Shown one piece after another: positions 17,077-26,044 of a DNA stretch of 64,000 bases. The stretch's first letter is position 1, and every line of letters begins with the position of its first letter. The DNA is from Clostridiales bacterium (GTDB taxonomy: Bacteria > Bacillota > Clostridia > Christensenellales > UBA1242), in the NCBI GenBank assembly GCA_015069385.1, contig SVIS01000004.1, forward strand, positions 1 through 64,000. Direction: 5' to 3'. The notes beneath the pieces were generated by a model. That model made no database searches. It worked only from the letters and a program-made list of their open reading frames with translations, and had not been told where the DNA came from. Both the position numbers and the translations under genes were made by a program.

Positions 17077-19770
17077 ATGGGACTTTTTTCTAGAGATAGT
17101 AAAGGCGTAAAAAAATTAAAAAAGATTGCAGACCAAGTTGTTGCTTTAGATGCAAAATATTCTGCAATGACAGATGTTGAGTTAAAAAATCAAACTAATA
17201 TTTTAAAAGAACGTTTGGCAAATGGTGAAACACTAGATAAAATTTTGCCTGATGCCTACGCTGTTGTGCGTGAAGCGGCTTATAGAGTTTTGAATATGAA
17301 ACACTTTTATGTTCAAATTATGGGTGGCATTGCTCTTCATCAAGGGCGTATTGCCGAAATGGCAACCGGTGAAGGTAAAACTTTAGTTGCAACACTTCCA
17401 TCTTACCTTAACGCACTTGCAGGCAAGGGCGTGCATGTTGTTACCGTAAACGAATATTTGGCAAAACGTGATGCTGAGCAAATGGGTAAAGTTCACAGAT
17501 TTTTAGGTTTAACTGTTGGTGTATCTATTAGTGGTATGGATGAAACTGCCAAGCGTGCAGCCTATGCTTGTGATATTACATATTCAACAAATAATGAACT
17601 TGGTTTTGATTATTTGCGTGATAACATGGTAAACAGTGCAAATCGCCGTATGCAACGTGGGCACTTTTTTGCTATTGTCGATGAAGTTGATAGCATTTTA
17701 ATTGATGAGGCAAGAACTCCACTTATTATTTCAGGCAAAGGAGTAAAATCTTCTGAAGATTATTATACAGCCCAAAAGTTTGCAAAAACATTAGTGCCAG
17801 AAGAAGATTTTGAAATAGACAAAAAAATTAAAACAATTCATTTAACAGAATCAGGTACCGCTAAAGCGGAAAAATTTTATAAAATTGACAATTTGTCAGA
17901 TGTAAAATATATGGAGTTAAACCATTATATTATGAATGCCTTAAAAGCAAACTATATAATGGTTGCTGATGAAAACTATATTGTTAAAGATGACGAAATT
18001 TTAATTGTTGATGAATTTACTGGTCGTTTAATGAATGGTCGTAGGTTTTCAGATGGCTTACACCAAGCAATTGAGGCTAAAGAGGGTGTTAAAATTAAAG
18101 ATGAAAACAAAACTCTTGCAACAATAACTTTCCAAAACTATTTCCGTTTATATAAAAAACTTAGCGGTATGACAGGTACTGCAAAAACCGAAGAAACTGA
18201 GTTTAATGGTATATATAAATTAGACGTAATTAAAATTCCAACAAACAAACCATGTGTAAGAGTAGACGAGCCAGACATTGTTTACAGAAGCGAAAAGGGT
18301 AAACTTGCGGCAATAATAGAAGAAATTAAAGAACGTCATGAACTTGGTCAACCAATATTAGTTGGTACTGTTAATATTGATAAATCTGAAGAATATTCAA
18401 AAGCACTATCTAGGGCAGGCATTAAACACACGGTTTTAAATGCTAAAAACCATGAAAAAGAAAGTGAAATTGTTGCACAAGCAGGTAGGCTTGGTGCTGT
18501 AACTATTGCAACCAACATGGCTGGTCGTGGTACCGATATTTTGCTTGGTGGTAACCCAGAATTTATGGCTGTTAAAAAAATGGAACAAGAAAAGTTCGAG
18601 CCAGAAGAAATTTCGTTTGCAACAAGTTTTGTATCATCCGATGATGAAAAACTAAACAATGCACGTCAGGTATATAAAAAATATTTACAAGAATTTAAAA
18701 AAATTACTGATGAAGAAAAACAAAAAGTAATACAGGCAGGTGGTTTGCACATTATTGGTACCGAGCGTCATGAATCACGCCGTATCGATAACCAGCTTCG
18801 TGGACGTAGTGGTCGTCAGGGTGACGTTGGAAGTTCTGTTTTCTTCCTATCTCTTGAAGATGATTTAATTGTTCGTTTCGCAGGAACAAAATTGCAGTCA
18901 ATAGCAGATGCATTAAAAATTGATGATTCAACACCAATTCAAATGCGCATGATGGCTCGTCAAATTGAAAGCGCCCAAAAGAAAATTGAGGCTCAGCACT
19001 ATGGTGCACGTAAAACAGTTCTTCGTTTTGATGATGTTATGAATACTCAAAGGGAAATTATTTATAACGAAAGAAACAAAGTGTTAGATGGTGTAGATAT
19101 CCATGACCAAGTACTTCAAATGATACCATCTGTTATTGGCAGAATTATTGACCAACAAGTTGATGCCGATAAACCAAGTTATCAGTGGGATTTAAATGCA
19201 ATAAATATGGGGCTAGAAGACAAACTTTTTCCAAAAGGCACCAACTTAATCACAGAAAAATTTGTTGATGACTTAGATGCCATTGAATTAAAAGAAAAAC
19301 TTGTACAGCACATTACTTCTAGATATCAAGAACTTTGTGATAAAACAAAAGAATTTGGCTTTGACTTTAGCAATATTGAACGTTTTATGTTATTAAGAGT
19401 TGTTGATTCCCTTTGGATGGATCACATTGATGAAATGAGTACGTTAAAGAACGAAATCATTATTCAACAATATGGTCAACATGACCCAGTTTTAATGTAT
19501 AAACAAGAAGGTTTTGAACTTTTTGACCGCATGGTAGAACGTATTCAAGAAGATACTATTGCATTCCTTTTAAATAGCAAAATTGAAATAAAAATGCCAA
19601 AAGAAGTAGCAGAGAAAATGATGAAAGAACACCCAGAACTTGCTGAAAAATATAAACCAGCACAAGTTGTAAATCATACTCCTGTTACCGTTGAAAAACA
19701 ACCAGGTAGAAACGATAAATGCCCTTGCGGAAGTGGTAAAAAATATAAAGACTGCTGTGGTAAAAAGTAA
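17077..19770 (+). CDS. secA: Preprotein translocase ATPase SecA
   Basis: An 897-residue motor ATPase that drives unfolded preproteins through SecYEG. The Walker A motif is MATGEGKT (95-102). The DEAD-type Walker B (VDEVDSILIDEARTPLIISG region), the second nucleotide-binding fold (TNMAGRGTDI) and the C-terminal zinc motif CPCGSGKKYKDCC (~882-894) are all present. The length is typical. TAGAGGT precedes the ATG. It is complete and intact. It presumably exports the many signal-peptide proteins in this window. Confidence 0.98.
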   Translation: MGLFSRDSKGVKKLKKIADQVVALDAKYSAMTDVELKNQTNILKERLANGETLDKILPDAYAVVREAAYRVLNMKHFYVQIMGGIALHQGRIAEMATGEGKTLVATLPSYLNALAGKGVHVVTVNEYLAKRDAEQMGKVHRFLGLTVGVSISGMDETAKRAAYACDITYSTNNELGFDYLRDNMVNSANRRMQRGHFFAIVDEVDSILIDEARTPLIISGKGVKSSEDYYTAQKFAKTLVPEEDFEIDKKIKTIHLTESGTAKAEKFYKIDNLSDVKYMELNHYIMNALKANYIMVADENYIVKDDEILIVDEFTGRLMNGRRFSDGLHQAIEAKEGVKIKDENKTLATITFQNYFRLYKKLSGMTGTAKTEETEFNGIYKLDVIKIPTNKPCVRVDEPDIVYRSEKGKLAAIIEEIKERHELGQPILVGTVNIDKSEEYSKALSRAGIKHTVLNAKNHEKESEIVAQAGRLGAVTIATNMAGRGTDILLGGNPEFMAVKKMEQEKFEPEEISFATSFVSSDDEKLNNARQVYKKYLQEFKKITDEEKQKVIQAGGLHIIGTERHESRRIDNQLRGRSGRQGDVGSSVFFLSLEDDLIVRFAGTKLQSIADALKIDDSTPIQMRMMARQIESAQKKIEAQHYGARKTVLRFDDVMNTQREIIYNERNKVLDGVDIHDQVLQMIPSVIGRIIDQQVDADKPSYQWDLNAINMGLEDKLFPKGTNLITEKFVDDLDAIELKEKLVQHITSRYQELCDKTKEFGFDFSNIERFMLLRVVDSLWMDHIDEMSTLKNEIIIQQYGQHDPVLMYKQEGFELFDRMVERIQEDTIAFLLNSKIEIKMPKEVAEKMMKEHPELAEKYKPAQVVNHTPVTVEKQPGRNDKCPCGSGKKYKDCCGKK

Positions 19771-19894
19771 AAAGAGCCTTACAATTCAAGGATTTGAAAA
19801 TTTTTAAGTGGAAAAATTGTGAAGATTTGTCCAAGCCAAGTATTTTTAAAAGAACATAAAAAATATAAGATAATATAGACTGGGAGATTATTAC

Positions 19895-20116
19895 ATGCAA
19901 TTGGATAGAGATTTTATTATAAATTATGTTAAAGAATATGCAAAGTCTAAGGATTATGTATATGCAATGTGGCTAGAAGGCGCAGATGGATTAAATTTGG
20001 TAGATGAGTATTCTGATTTGGACTTTTGGTTTGATGTGGAAGATTCAAAGAGAGATTTATTTATTAAAGAACTTGTTAAGAATTATCATACCTTGGAAAA
20101 ATTGATTCTCAGATGA
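19895..20116 (+). CDS. Nucleotidyltransferase-fold protein, N-terminal half of a frameshifted gene
   Basis: A 73-residue frame with the nucleotidyltransferase signature: EGADGLNLVDEYSDLDFWFD gives the Gly-rich turn and the DxD metal-binding pair. It resembles aminoglycoside/streptomycin adenylyltransferase-like proteins, and the substrate cannot be inferred. GGGAG precedes the ATG. The frame ends 4 bases into the next ORF. At the A5 run 20096-20101, one additional A would give LEKIDSQMIKITKE and fuse it to the downstream frame, so the two are halves of one gene. Confidence 0.6.
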   Translation: MQLDRDFIINYVKEYAKSKDYVYAMWLEGADGLNLVDEYSDLDFWFDVEDSKRDLFIKELVKNYHTLEKLILR

Positions 20117-20652
20117 TAAAAATTACAAAAGAAATATATCAAAGTAATATTCATTTAGAGAATACAAGTGAATACTTAACCATTGATTTAGCGGCACAAA
20201 ATGATTCTAGAAGTAGGGACTGTACATGCTTTATAAATGGAAGTATAACAGAAGTGCCAAAAGTAATTTTTGACAAAAAAAATATAATTACTTTTAAAGA
20301 AGCAGATAAAATAGATAAAGAATTACTAAAAAATGTTTTTGAAGAAAAGAAGAACAGAATTTTACAGTATTCCAGAGTAACAAAATATATTAAAAGAAAT
20401 CAATATTTAGAGTGTTTCATGGAGTATGAAAAACAAATTTTGAAACCAATTGTAACTATATCAAGAATAATTTATACGCCAGATATATATGATTATGAAT
20501 TATGTCATATTTCAAGACATATTCCGAAAGATGTGGTCGCAAAAATAGAACAATTATGCAAGATTAGTTCTTTTGAAGATATAGAGAAAAATATTTCTTT
20601 ATCATTAGAATTGTTAGATTCTTTTGAAAAAAAATTTAAACAATCTTTTTAA
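20113..20652 (+). CDS. Nucleotidyltransferase-fold protein, C-terminal half of a frameshifted gene
   Basis: A 179-residue frame that begins at an ATG overlapping the end of the preceding frame and has no separate ribosome binding site. It begins with the strand that would follow the DxD motif (SEYLTIDLAAQN carries a plausible third acidic residue). It continues as a helical C-terminal domain of the kind seen in kanamycin/streptomycin nucleotidyltransferase-like proteins. On its own it would be inactive. Confidence 0.6.
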   Translation: MIKITKEIYQSNIHLENTSEYLTIDLAAQNDSRSRDCTCFINGSITEVPKVIFDKKNIITFKEADKIDKELLKNVFEEKKNRILQYSRVTKYIKRNQYLECFMEYEKQILKPIVTISRIIYTPDIYDYELCHISRHIPKDVVAKIEQLCKISSFEDIEKNISLSLELLDSFEKKFKQSF

Positions 20653-20676
20653 GAAGATCAAAATTAAAGAAAACAG

Positions 20677-20756
20677 AAAAATGTCCACCACAATTTGATA
20701 TTCACCCCAAAGTTAAATACTTTAAGGTGCATATCAATAAAACGGTGGGCATTTTT
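20677..20756. repeat. Long imperfect inverted repeat
   Basis: Arms of about 30 bases (from AAAATGTCCACCACAATTTG at 20677 and the complementary part ending GGTGGGCATTTTT at 20756) with a nested AAAGT/ACTTT stem in the centre. The T-rich end on the right could end transcription of the broken gene. The length and imperfect outer arms also suit a small non-autonomous element remnant. No target-site duplication is evident to me. Confidence 0.55.
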
Positions 20757-20868
20757 TGTAAATTTTTGGAATTTTTTGCACTAGACAACACTTCTTAATT
20801 TATGGTTTGATAGGTATTGAATTTTTTATAGGAATATGATATCATCTAATATGAATTGGGAGAAAATT

Positions 20869-21171
20869 ATGAATAAACCACAAAAATTTTTTAAAGTGTA
20901 TGAAATTATTGATAATGTTAATGATGACCTTGAGAGTTATCCAACTTTTTTTGTTGGTGCTTTTTTAAAAGAGAAAGATGCTATTAATCTGTGTAATGTA
21001 ATAGATATTTCAAATTGCAATAGCACAAAAATTATTTATGGAGAAATAACTGAATCAGACATTAACAATTTAAAAGAATATGGTTTGCAAGGCGCAGATG
21101 AACAAGCCCTATTGCAAATAAAAAGCATGTTGCAAAGCAAACCTCAAACCCAAGCAGATTTGACAAAATAA
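20869..21171 (+). CDS. Hypothetical small protein
   Basis: A 100-residue protein starting MNKPQKFFKVYEI. The ATG at 20869 is chosen because TTGGGAG lies 6-7 bases before it; an in-frame ATG at 20836 lacks such a site. The product is soluble, acidic, and ends in a Gln-rich tail (SKPQTQADLTK). I do not recognise it. It is followed 42 bases later by another small unknown gene with its own strong ribosome binding site. Confidence 0.65.
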   Translation: MNKPQKFFKVYEIIDNVNDDLESYPTFFVGAFLKEKDAINLCNVIDISNCNSTKIIYGEITESDINNLKEYGLQGADEQALLQIKSMLQSKPQTQADLTK

Positions 21172-21213
21172 CATTAAAAAATTATAATATACTTAATTAT
21201 TAAAGGAGAAATA

Positions 21214-21501
21214 ATGAGTTTTATAGATAACGATCCACCAAAAGATTTAGATGTAGGTTCAATTATAAATAATGAAGGCGTAAATATATATGATGCAGGC
21301 AAGGATAAATGGAAGACTAAATACAATTTAGCATTATCTCTTGATGAAGTGAGAGCACTATTGGCACATGGAGAACGAGCGTTTTTTAGTTTTCATACAA
21401 ATTCAAAGAAAAAATATGAAGAGGCTTTAAAAACGCAGGAAAGAGCAAAAAAATATATCGAAGATGACAAAACAAAAAAAGAAGATGGTTTGGAAAAATA
21501 A
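21214..21501 (+). CDS. Hypothetical small charged protein
   Basis: A 95-residue hydrophilic protein with AAAGGAG eight bases before the ATG. The C-terminal 35 residues are Lys/Glu-rich and helical. There is no signal peptide or recognisable motif. An AAAGAAGAG/CTCTCTTT hairpin with T run (21499-21530) ends the unit. Confidence 0.65.
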   Translation: MSFIDNDPPKDLDVGSIINNEGVNIYDAGKDKWKTKYNLALSLDEVRALLAHGERAFFSFHTNSKKKYEEALKTQERAKKYIEDDKTKKEDGLEK

Positions 21502-21620
21502 AAAGAAGAGTGTTTACTCTCTTTTTGTTTAGTTATTTATTGTGTTTTTATTTTAAAATTAAATTTATAGTTTTTAAAGATACTATTGAAAAAAAATAAA
21601 AAAAATGATAATATAATTAT

Positions 21621-22574
21621 ATGTGGAAAATTCAAATAACAAAACAAAATATATGTAAGGCTTTATTTGCTGATACTTACAACAATGTAAACATTTATTT
21701 AACACAAATAGTAAACGCTTATAATAGTGGTCTTATTGATAAAAAACCAGAATATAAAGACTTAATTACTATATATGCGGCTTTAAAATCTGATGATGCT
21801 TCTGTATTAAAAACACTAAAAAAGTATGAAGGTCAAAATTTTGAAGGGCTTTTGTATGATGCATATAAAGATGCAATGTATTCAACTTTTAATGCAATAA
21901 AGGCAGAATGTTATTCTTTTGATGAAGAGCATTATGATGAAAAATTATCTAGCAAAGCGGGCGTTAAAGTTTATAATATTAAAAAACTTCCTAAAAAAAT
22001 GTTAATTAATGTTTCTAGGGCAGATAGAGATGCTGTTTTAAAAAATTCCGAAGTGGAAAAATATTTAGACATGTATGTTTACGAAAGAACTTCAAGAAAT
22101 ATAAAGCAAGATTATAAATCTCTTAGTTTTGTAGATAATCACAATATTAAGGCATACAGAGATATCAATAATTTTGTAACTTTTGTTTATCCGCCCGATA
22201 TTCCTAATGACTTGTTAATAACAATAGCACGCAAAGATGCCGAAGTTGATTTTAAAGATAAACAAGTTTATACTCAAACAGCACCATATTTAAGTAAACC
22301 ACAAACGCTCTTAGATAGCACAAATGAGTGTAATGAGGTTGCAGTACTAAGAAAAGGTCCTCATGGTGGGCACGAAGTAAAACCAATGGCAATTTTTTGT
22401 TGCAAAAGAATTACTGAATATGAAAAGCAAGCAGCAAAATATTTAAATATTCCAATTATTTATTCAGAAACAGAGTTTGTTCAAAAAAAATATACTAACA
22501 AAACAAAATATGATTATTCTTGTGTAAAAAATTCTGAACAAATAAAATCAGATTTTGATGAATTAACAATATAG
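21621..22574 (+). CDS. Hypothetical protein
   Basis: A 317-residue soluble protein starting MWKIQITKQ. No Shine-Dalgarno is visible, and TATAAT lies only three bases before the ATG, so the true start may be further in. The N-terminal ~110 residues are helical. The C-terminal part is mixed, with GPHGGHEVKPMAIFCC near residue 250. No family is recognised. A strong terminator follows. Confidence 0.65.
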   Translation: MWKIQITKQNICKALFADTYNNVNIYLTQIVNAYNSGLIDKKPEYKDLITIYAALKSDDASVLKTLKKYEGQNFEGLLYDAYKDAMYSTFNAIKAECYSFDEEHYDEKLSSKAGVKVYNIKKLPKKMLINVSRADRDAVLKNSEVEKYLDMYVYERTSRNIKQDYKSLSFVDNHNIKAYRDINNFVTFVYPPDIPNDLLITIARKDAEVDFKDKQVYTQTAPYLSKPQTLLDSTNECNEVAVLRKGPHGGHEVKPMAIFCCKRITEYEKQAAKYLNIPIIYSETEFVQKKYTNKTKYDYSCVKNSEQIKSDFDELTI

Positions 22575-22577
22575 TCT

Positions 22578-22609
22578 AAAAATAGCATGCAAAAGCGCAT
22601 GCTATTTTT
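22578..22609 (+). terminator. Intrinsic terminator
   Basis: Stem AAAAATAGCATGC/GCATGCTATTTTT with a six-base loop. Confidence 0.9.
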
Positions 22610-22618
22610 AAAACTTAC

Positions 22619-22647
22619 TTGACAAAAAAACGTAATAAGCGTATACT
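22619..22647 (+). promoter_or_regulatory. Promoter of tRNA-Arg
   Basis: TTGACA, 17-base spacer, TATACT, ending 20 bases before the mature tRNA. This is near-consensus for the housekeeping sigma factor. Confidence 0.85.
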
Positions 22648-22667
22648 ACCTAAGTTTGATAAGTTAT

Positions 22668-22744
22668 GCGCCGTTAGCTCAGCTGGATAGAGCGTTGGTC
22701 TACGGAACCAAAGGTCAGGAGTTCGAATCTCTTACGGCGCACCA
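22668..22744 (+). tRNA. tRNA-Arg (anticodon ACG)
   Basis: A 77-base cloverleaf. The acceptor is GCGCCGT/ACGGCGC and the anticodon arm TTGGT-CTACGGA-ACCAA gives ACG (inosine expected at the wobble position). The T arm has GTTCGAATC, the discriminator is A, and CCA is encoded. A short CACCC/GGGTG terminator with T run follows at 22749-22772. Confidence 0.97.
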
Positions 22745-22867
22745 AATTCACCCCATTTGGGTGTTTTTTTATTTAATATCTTTACTTTAAAGGCTTTTCG
22801 TAGTTTTTTTATGAATTTTTATCAAATTTCGCTTTTAAAAAATTATTGTGTCAAATTTTATTGTAAC

Positions 22868-23659
22868 TTATTCAATTATTGCTTGCAATAATTCTTTAAC
22901 GCTATCAAAAACAAAATCAACTTTTTGTTTGCAGTTTTTTAAATCATGAGGTTTTGTTTCCCCAGTAAAAACAACACATGTATCTACATTTGCATTGTTG
23001 CCTGCAGCAATGTCAGTATAAAGCCTATCACCTATAACCAATGTTTGTTCTTTAGTATATTTAGTATTATGCAATGCATAAAAAACCATGTCTGGTGTTG
23101 GTTTACCTAAAAACTTTGGTTCAATATCTGTTGTATCTTTTATCATATTAGCAATTGCACCACAGTCTGGAACAAAACCAAATTTTGCAGGGCATCTTAA
23201 ATCAATATTTGTTGCTAAATATGTAACTTTTTGTGTTTGTAAAATATTACATACATCTACTAATTTTTGATAAGTTAGTTCGTTATCATAACCAATTAAC
23301 ACAACATCAATATTAGGTTCAACCGAGGTTGTTATGTTTAATTTATTTGCTTTAAGTTCATCAACCAGAGACTGTGTTCCTAAAACAAAAATCTTGTCAT
23401 TCATATGATGTTTTTTAAGATAGTTAATAGAGATAGAAAGTGCAGTTGCAAAATTACTTTCATCTACATTGAAACCAAGATTCGTAAAATATTCTACATA
23501 TTTTTTGCAACTTTTTGTAGAATTGTTGGTAATAAAAACATATTTTCCACCAATGTCGTTTATATAATTTGTTAAATCTTTGGCCCCGTCTATTAAAGTG
23601 TCATCAACCTTTATAACACCATCAATATCAAATAAAAATAATCTTTTGTTCTTTAACAA
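22868..23659 (-). CDS. HAD-IIA (NagD-like) phosphatase
   Basis: A 263-residue HAD hydrolase of the NagD/4-nitrophenylphosphatase type. It has FDIDGV (nucleophile and acid Asp near residues 10-12), ITNNST (motif II), GKPTPDM (motif III Lys) and IGDRLYTDI (motif IV). Members dephosphorylate small sugar or nucleoside phosphates, and the substrate is not predictable here. It runs opposite to its neighbours. AAAGAGGGT lies before the start. Confidence 0.9.
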   Translation of the reverse strand: MLKNKRLFLFDIDGVIKVDDTLIDGAKDLTNYINDIGGKYVFITNNSTKSCKKYVEYFTNLGFNVDESNFATALSISINYLKKHHMNDKIFVLGTQSLVDELKANKLNITTSVEPNIDVVLIGYDNELTYQKLVDVCNILQTQKVTYLATNIDLRCPAKFGFVPDCGAIANMIKDTTDIEPKFLGKPTPDMVFYALHNTKYTKEQTLVIGDRLYTDIAAGNNANVDTCVVFTGETKPHDLKNCKQKVDFVFDSVKELLQAIIE

Positions 23660-23751
23660 GTTTATACCCTCTTTTTTTATTAGTAGAATAACATTAAAAA
23701 CTTTTATTTACAAATAAATTAATTATTAAGTTTAACTAAAATTCCTCATAG

Positions 23752-23779
23752 TTGACAAAACTCTATATTGTGGTATAAT
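23752..23779 (+). promoter_or_regulatory. Promoter of the lipoprotein pair
   Basis: TTGACA, 16 bases, TATAAT with an extended TGG in front of the -10 box, 22 bases before the start codon of the first lipoprotein. Confidence 0.8.
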
Positions 23780-23800
23780 AAATATATAAAAGGAAATGTC

Positions 23801-24691
23801 ATGAGAAAATTAAAGAAGATGTTTGTTACTGTTGGAGTTATTGCCTCTTTAACTCCGTTTTTGGCGGGGTGCAATTCTAACTACAAAGAAAAAAGGGCAG
23901 ATGAGTTAAATACACAAATTACCCATGTTTTAAAGGGAGAACTTGAGTCTCAAGAAGCTTATGACTTGTTAGATTTTAAATTAATAGGCACAGATGTAGC
24001 AAAAACAGCATTTGATTATGGTGTAAAATTTAATGGTGTTGCTTCTTTATCTAATGGGGAAAGTGCATATGCATCTTTAAATTATAGCATTCCATCAACA
24101 GAATTTTTAAAGTTAGAAAAACGCAGTTCTGCTAAACAAGTTTATAATTTATTAGATAAAATTGTACAACAATATAAACCTGTTAGTTATTCAATTACAC
24201 CAGTTACTAATTTAGTTAACATTAACGATGCTTTTGTAAAAAATGCACCTACACCATTTAAGGGTTATAATATAAAAGACGCACTTGTTTATAATTTAGC
24301 CGCTCCGGAATTTAATGATGAAGATAAAACAATTTCGTTTGATGTAAAAACATTAATGGAGGTGGATAAAGTAAAAATTAAGCCAGGTTGGGGGCTTTGT
24401 GTTGGGTTTAGTGGTCCAGTTTGTTTTGGATTTGGTATGCCAATTGCTGTACATTCAAATGGAACTTTTACAACTATTGATAAATATGTAATTAAGGTTG
24501 ATGATAAAACATACGAAGCAATGAAGGCAAACCCAAAAGCAATTTATGATGCTTGTGCTGAAAAAATAAATGGAAAAAATAATTTAGAAATGAAAGCGGA
24601 TAGAAAATTAACATCTTATGTTACATACGATGAAGCAGATTTGTTAGATATTGAAGATATACACTCTTTAAATAATGATCTTTCAAGATAG
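23801..24691 (+). CDS. Lipoprotein, paralog of its downstream neighbour
   Basis: The start at ATG 23801 follows AAAGGAAATGTC; the in-frame codon at 23768 falls within the promoter. The 296-residue product has a signal peptide with lipobox LAGC, so it is predicted to be lipid-anchored on the outer face of the membrane. A conserved core resembles the next gene, and both end in D(L/M)SR. No known domain is recognised. A Gly/Pro-rich insertion (GWGLCVGFSGPVCFGFG) is absent from the paralog. Confidence 0.75.
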   Translation: MRKLKKMFVTVGVIASLTPFLAGCNSNYKEKRADELNTQITHVLKGELESQEAYDLLDFKLIGTDVAKTAFDYGVKFNGVASLSNGESAYASLNYSIPSTEFLKLEKRSSAKQVYNLLDKIVQQYKPVSYSITPVTNLVNINDAFVKNAPTPFKGYNIKDALVYNLAAPEFNDEDKTISFDVKTLMEVDKVKIKPGWGLCVGFSGPVCFGFGMPIAVHSNGTFTTIDKYVIKVDDKTYEAMKANPKAIYDACAEKINGKNNLEMKADRKLTSYVTYDEADLLDIEDIHSLNNDLSR

Positions 24692-24701
24692 GAGAATTAA
24701 A

Positions 24702-25544
24702 ATGAAATTAAAAAGGTTTGCAGCCTTAGGGGCAACTTGTTTATTATTAACTGGTGCGTTAACTGGTTGTTCTAAAGAACTCGAAGAGGCTCAAGATAAC
24801 TTAAATAAAGCGGGTCTTGCAGCAATTAATAGAAGTCAAATTGTAAAAATAGAAACCTCAGATGAAATTAATGACTATGTTTTTTCTGGAGCAGATTTTT
24901 TATTAGAAGGACAAAATTATACTATAGATGTAAATGGTTTTACAGAAAGTCAAAATGGACAAAAAGCATATGCATGTTTAAAATATGATGTTCCAGCAAG
25001 TGAGTTTGCTCAAATAGATGCAAAAGACTCGGTTGAGGTTTTAAATGCAATTGCAAAAGTAGTAAATGAATATGAAATGAAAAGTTTTGAATATGCTCCA
25101 ATGAAAAGTTTAACAGAATTTAACAAAACAATTGGAAAAACTTTTGAAAGCCCACTTGATGGCTATAATTATAGTTCTAATTTAACTTATTCGGTAAAAA
25201 GCATAACTTTTAACGAACAAGAAGGTTATGTATCATTTAAAACAAATCAAAATGTTGATTATGTTAAACGTGTTACAAGAACAACTCTTGTATATAATGG
25301 TAAAACAATGGTTCCTATTGTTCAAACGCAATATTATCATGAAAAGTTTAATCAAGAACATGAAATATTTATCAAAGCAAGTCCAGAAGAAATGCAAGCA
25401 ATGAAGGAAGATAAAAGTTTAATTTTTGATAAATTTATTAGGGTTGTTAAAGAAGAGCAAAAATCAGAATATGTTGTAAAAGCTGGTAATATTCAAAATC
25501 AAAAAGCATTTGACGATGCACCAGAATATGATATGTCAAGATAA
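24702..25544 (+). CDS. Lipoprotein, paralog of its upstream neighbour
   Basis: A 280-residue predicted lipoprotein (LTGC lipobox near residue 23). The ATG at 24702 is preceded by AGGAGAAT and lies ten bases after the stop of the first lipoprotein, so the two form an operon. Shared features are an N-terminal helix after the anchor, YxxLKYxxPxxEF, and the C-terminal YDMSR. It arose by tandem duplication; the function is unknown. Confidence 0.75.
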   Translation: MKLKRFAALGATCLLLTGALTGCSKELEEAQDNLNKAGLAAINRSQIVKIETSDEINDYVFSGADFLLEGQNYTIDVNGFTESQNGQKAYACLKYDVPASEFAQIDAKDSVEVLNAIAKVVNEYEMKSFEYAPMKSLTEFNKTIGKTFESPLDGYNYSSNLTYSVKSITFNEQEGYVSFKTNQNVDYVKRVTRTTLVYNGKTMVPIVQTQYYHEKFNQEHEIFIKASPEEMQAMKEDKSLIFDKFIRVVKEEQKSEYVVKAGNIQNQKAFDDAPEYDMSR

Positions 25545-25639
25545 ATAAAACAACATATATTTTAAAGGACTTTATAAAAATTAATAATTATTAAGTAATT
25601 AAAAAAATCATTTTTTTAGAAATATATTTTTAATAAATA

Positions 25640-25697
25640 AAAAATACACAATTATTAAAAAGGGTATACCTTAAAAATAAATTGTGTGTTTTTTTAT
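25640..25697. terminator. Probable bidirectional terminator
   Basis: Arms AAAATACACAATT and AATTGTGTGTTTTT flank a 26-base loop between convergent genes (lipoprotein pair and the DUF378 gene). Confidence 0.5.
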
Positions 25698-25709
25698 TTT
25701 ATTATAATT

Positions 25710-25946
25710 TTAGTGATTATTGTGATGATTTTCTGAAGTTAAATAAATTCTTCCACTTGTAATAATTGGTGAAATAATTAACCAAATTGCAGAAAGAGCA
25801 ACTAAAATATAAACAATAATTGAGCCTACTGCTGGATACGCACCAAATATAGAAGAAACTAAGTTAAAATTAAATATACCTACAAGCCCCCAGTTTAATC
25901 CACCTATAATTAAAATAATATAGGCAATAATATTTGCAATTATCAT
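25710..25946 (-). CDS. DUF378 family membrane protein
   Basis: A 78-residue protein with two hydrophobic helices. GGLNWGLVGIFNFNLVSSIF is the characteristic DUF378 segment. The C-terminus is His/Asn-rich (NHHNNH). AGGAGGGAAAT precedes the start on the minus strand. The function of the family is not known; it sits in the cytoplasmic membrane. Confidence 0.88.
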   Translation of the reverse strand: MIIANIIAYIILIIGGLNWGLVGIFNFNLVSSIFGAYPAVGSIIVYILVALSAIWLIISPIITSGRIYLTSENHHNNH

Positions 25947-26044
25947 ATTTCCCTCCTAATGTTAGTGTTTGTCAAAATATGTGATTTATACATTTGATTT
26001 TTTTAATATTTTTGGAGTATCATAACTAACATAAAGGAGTTTAT

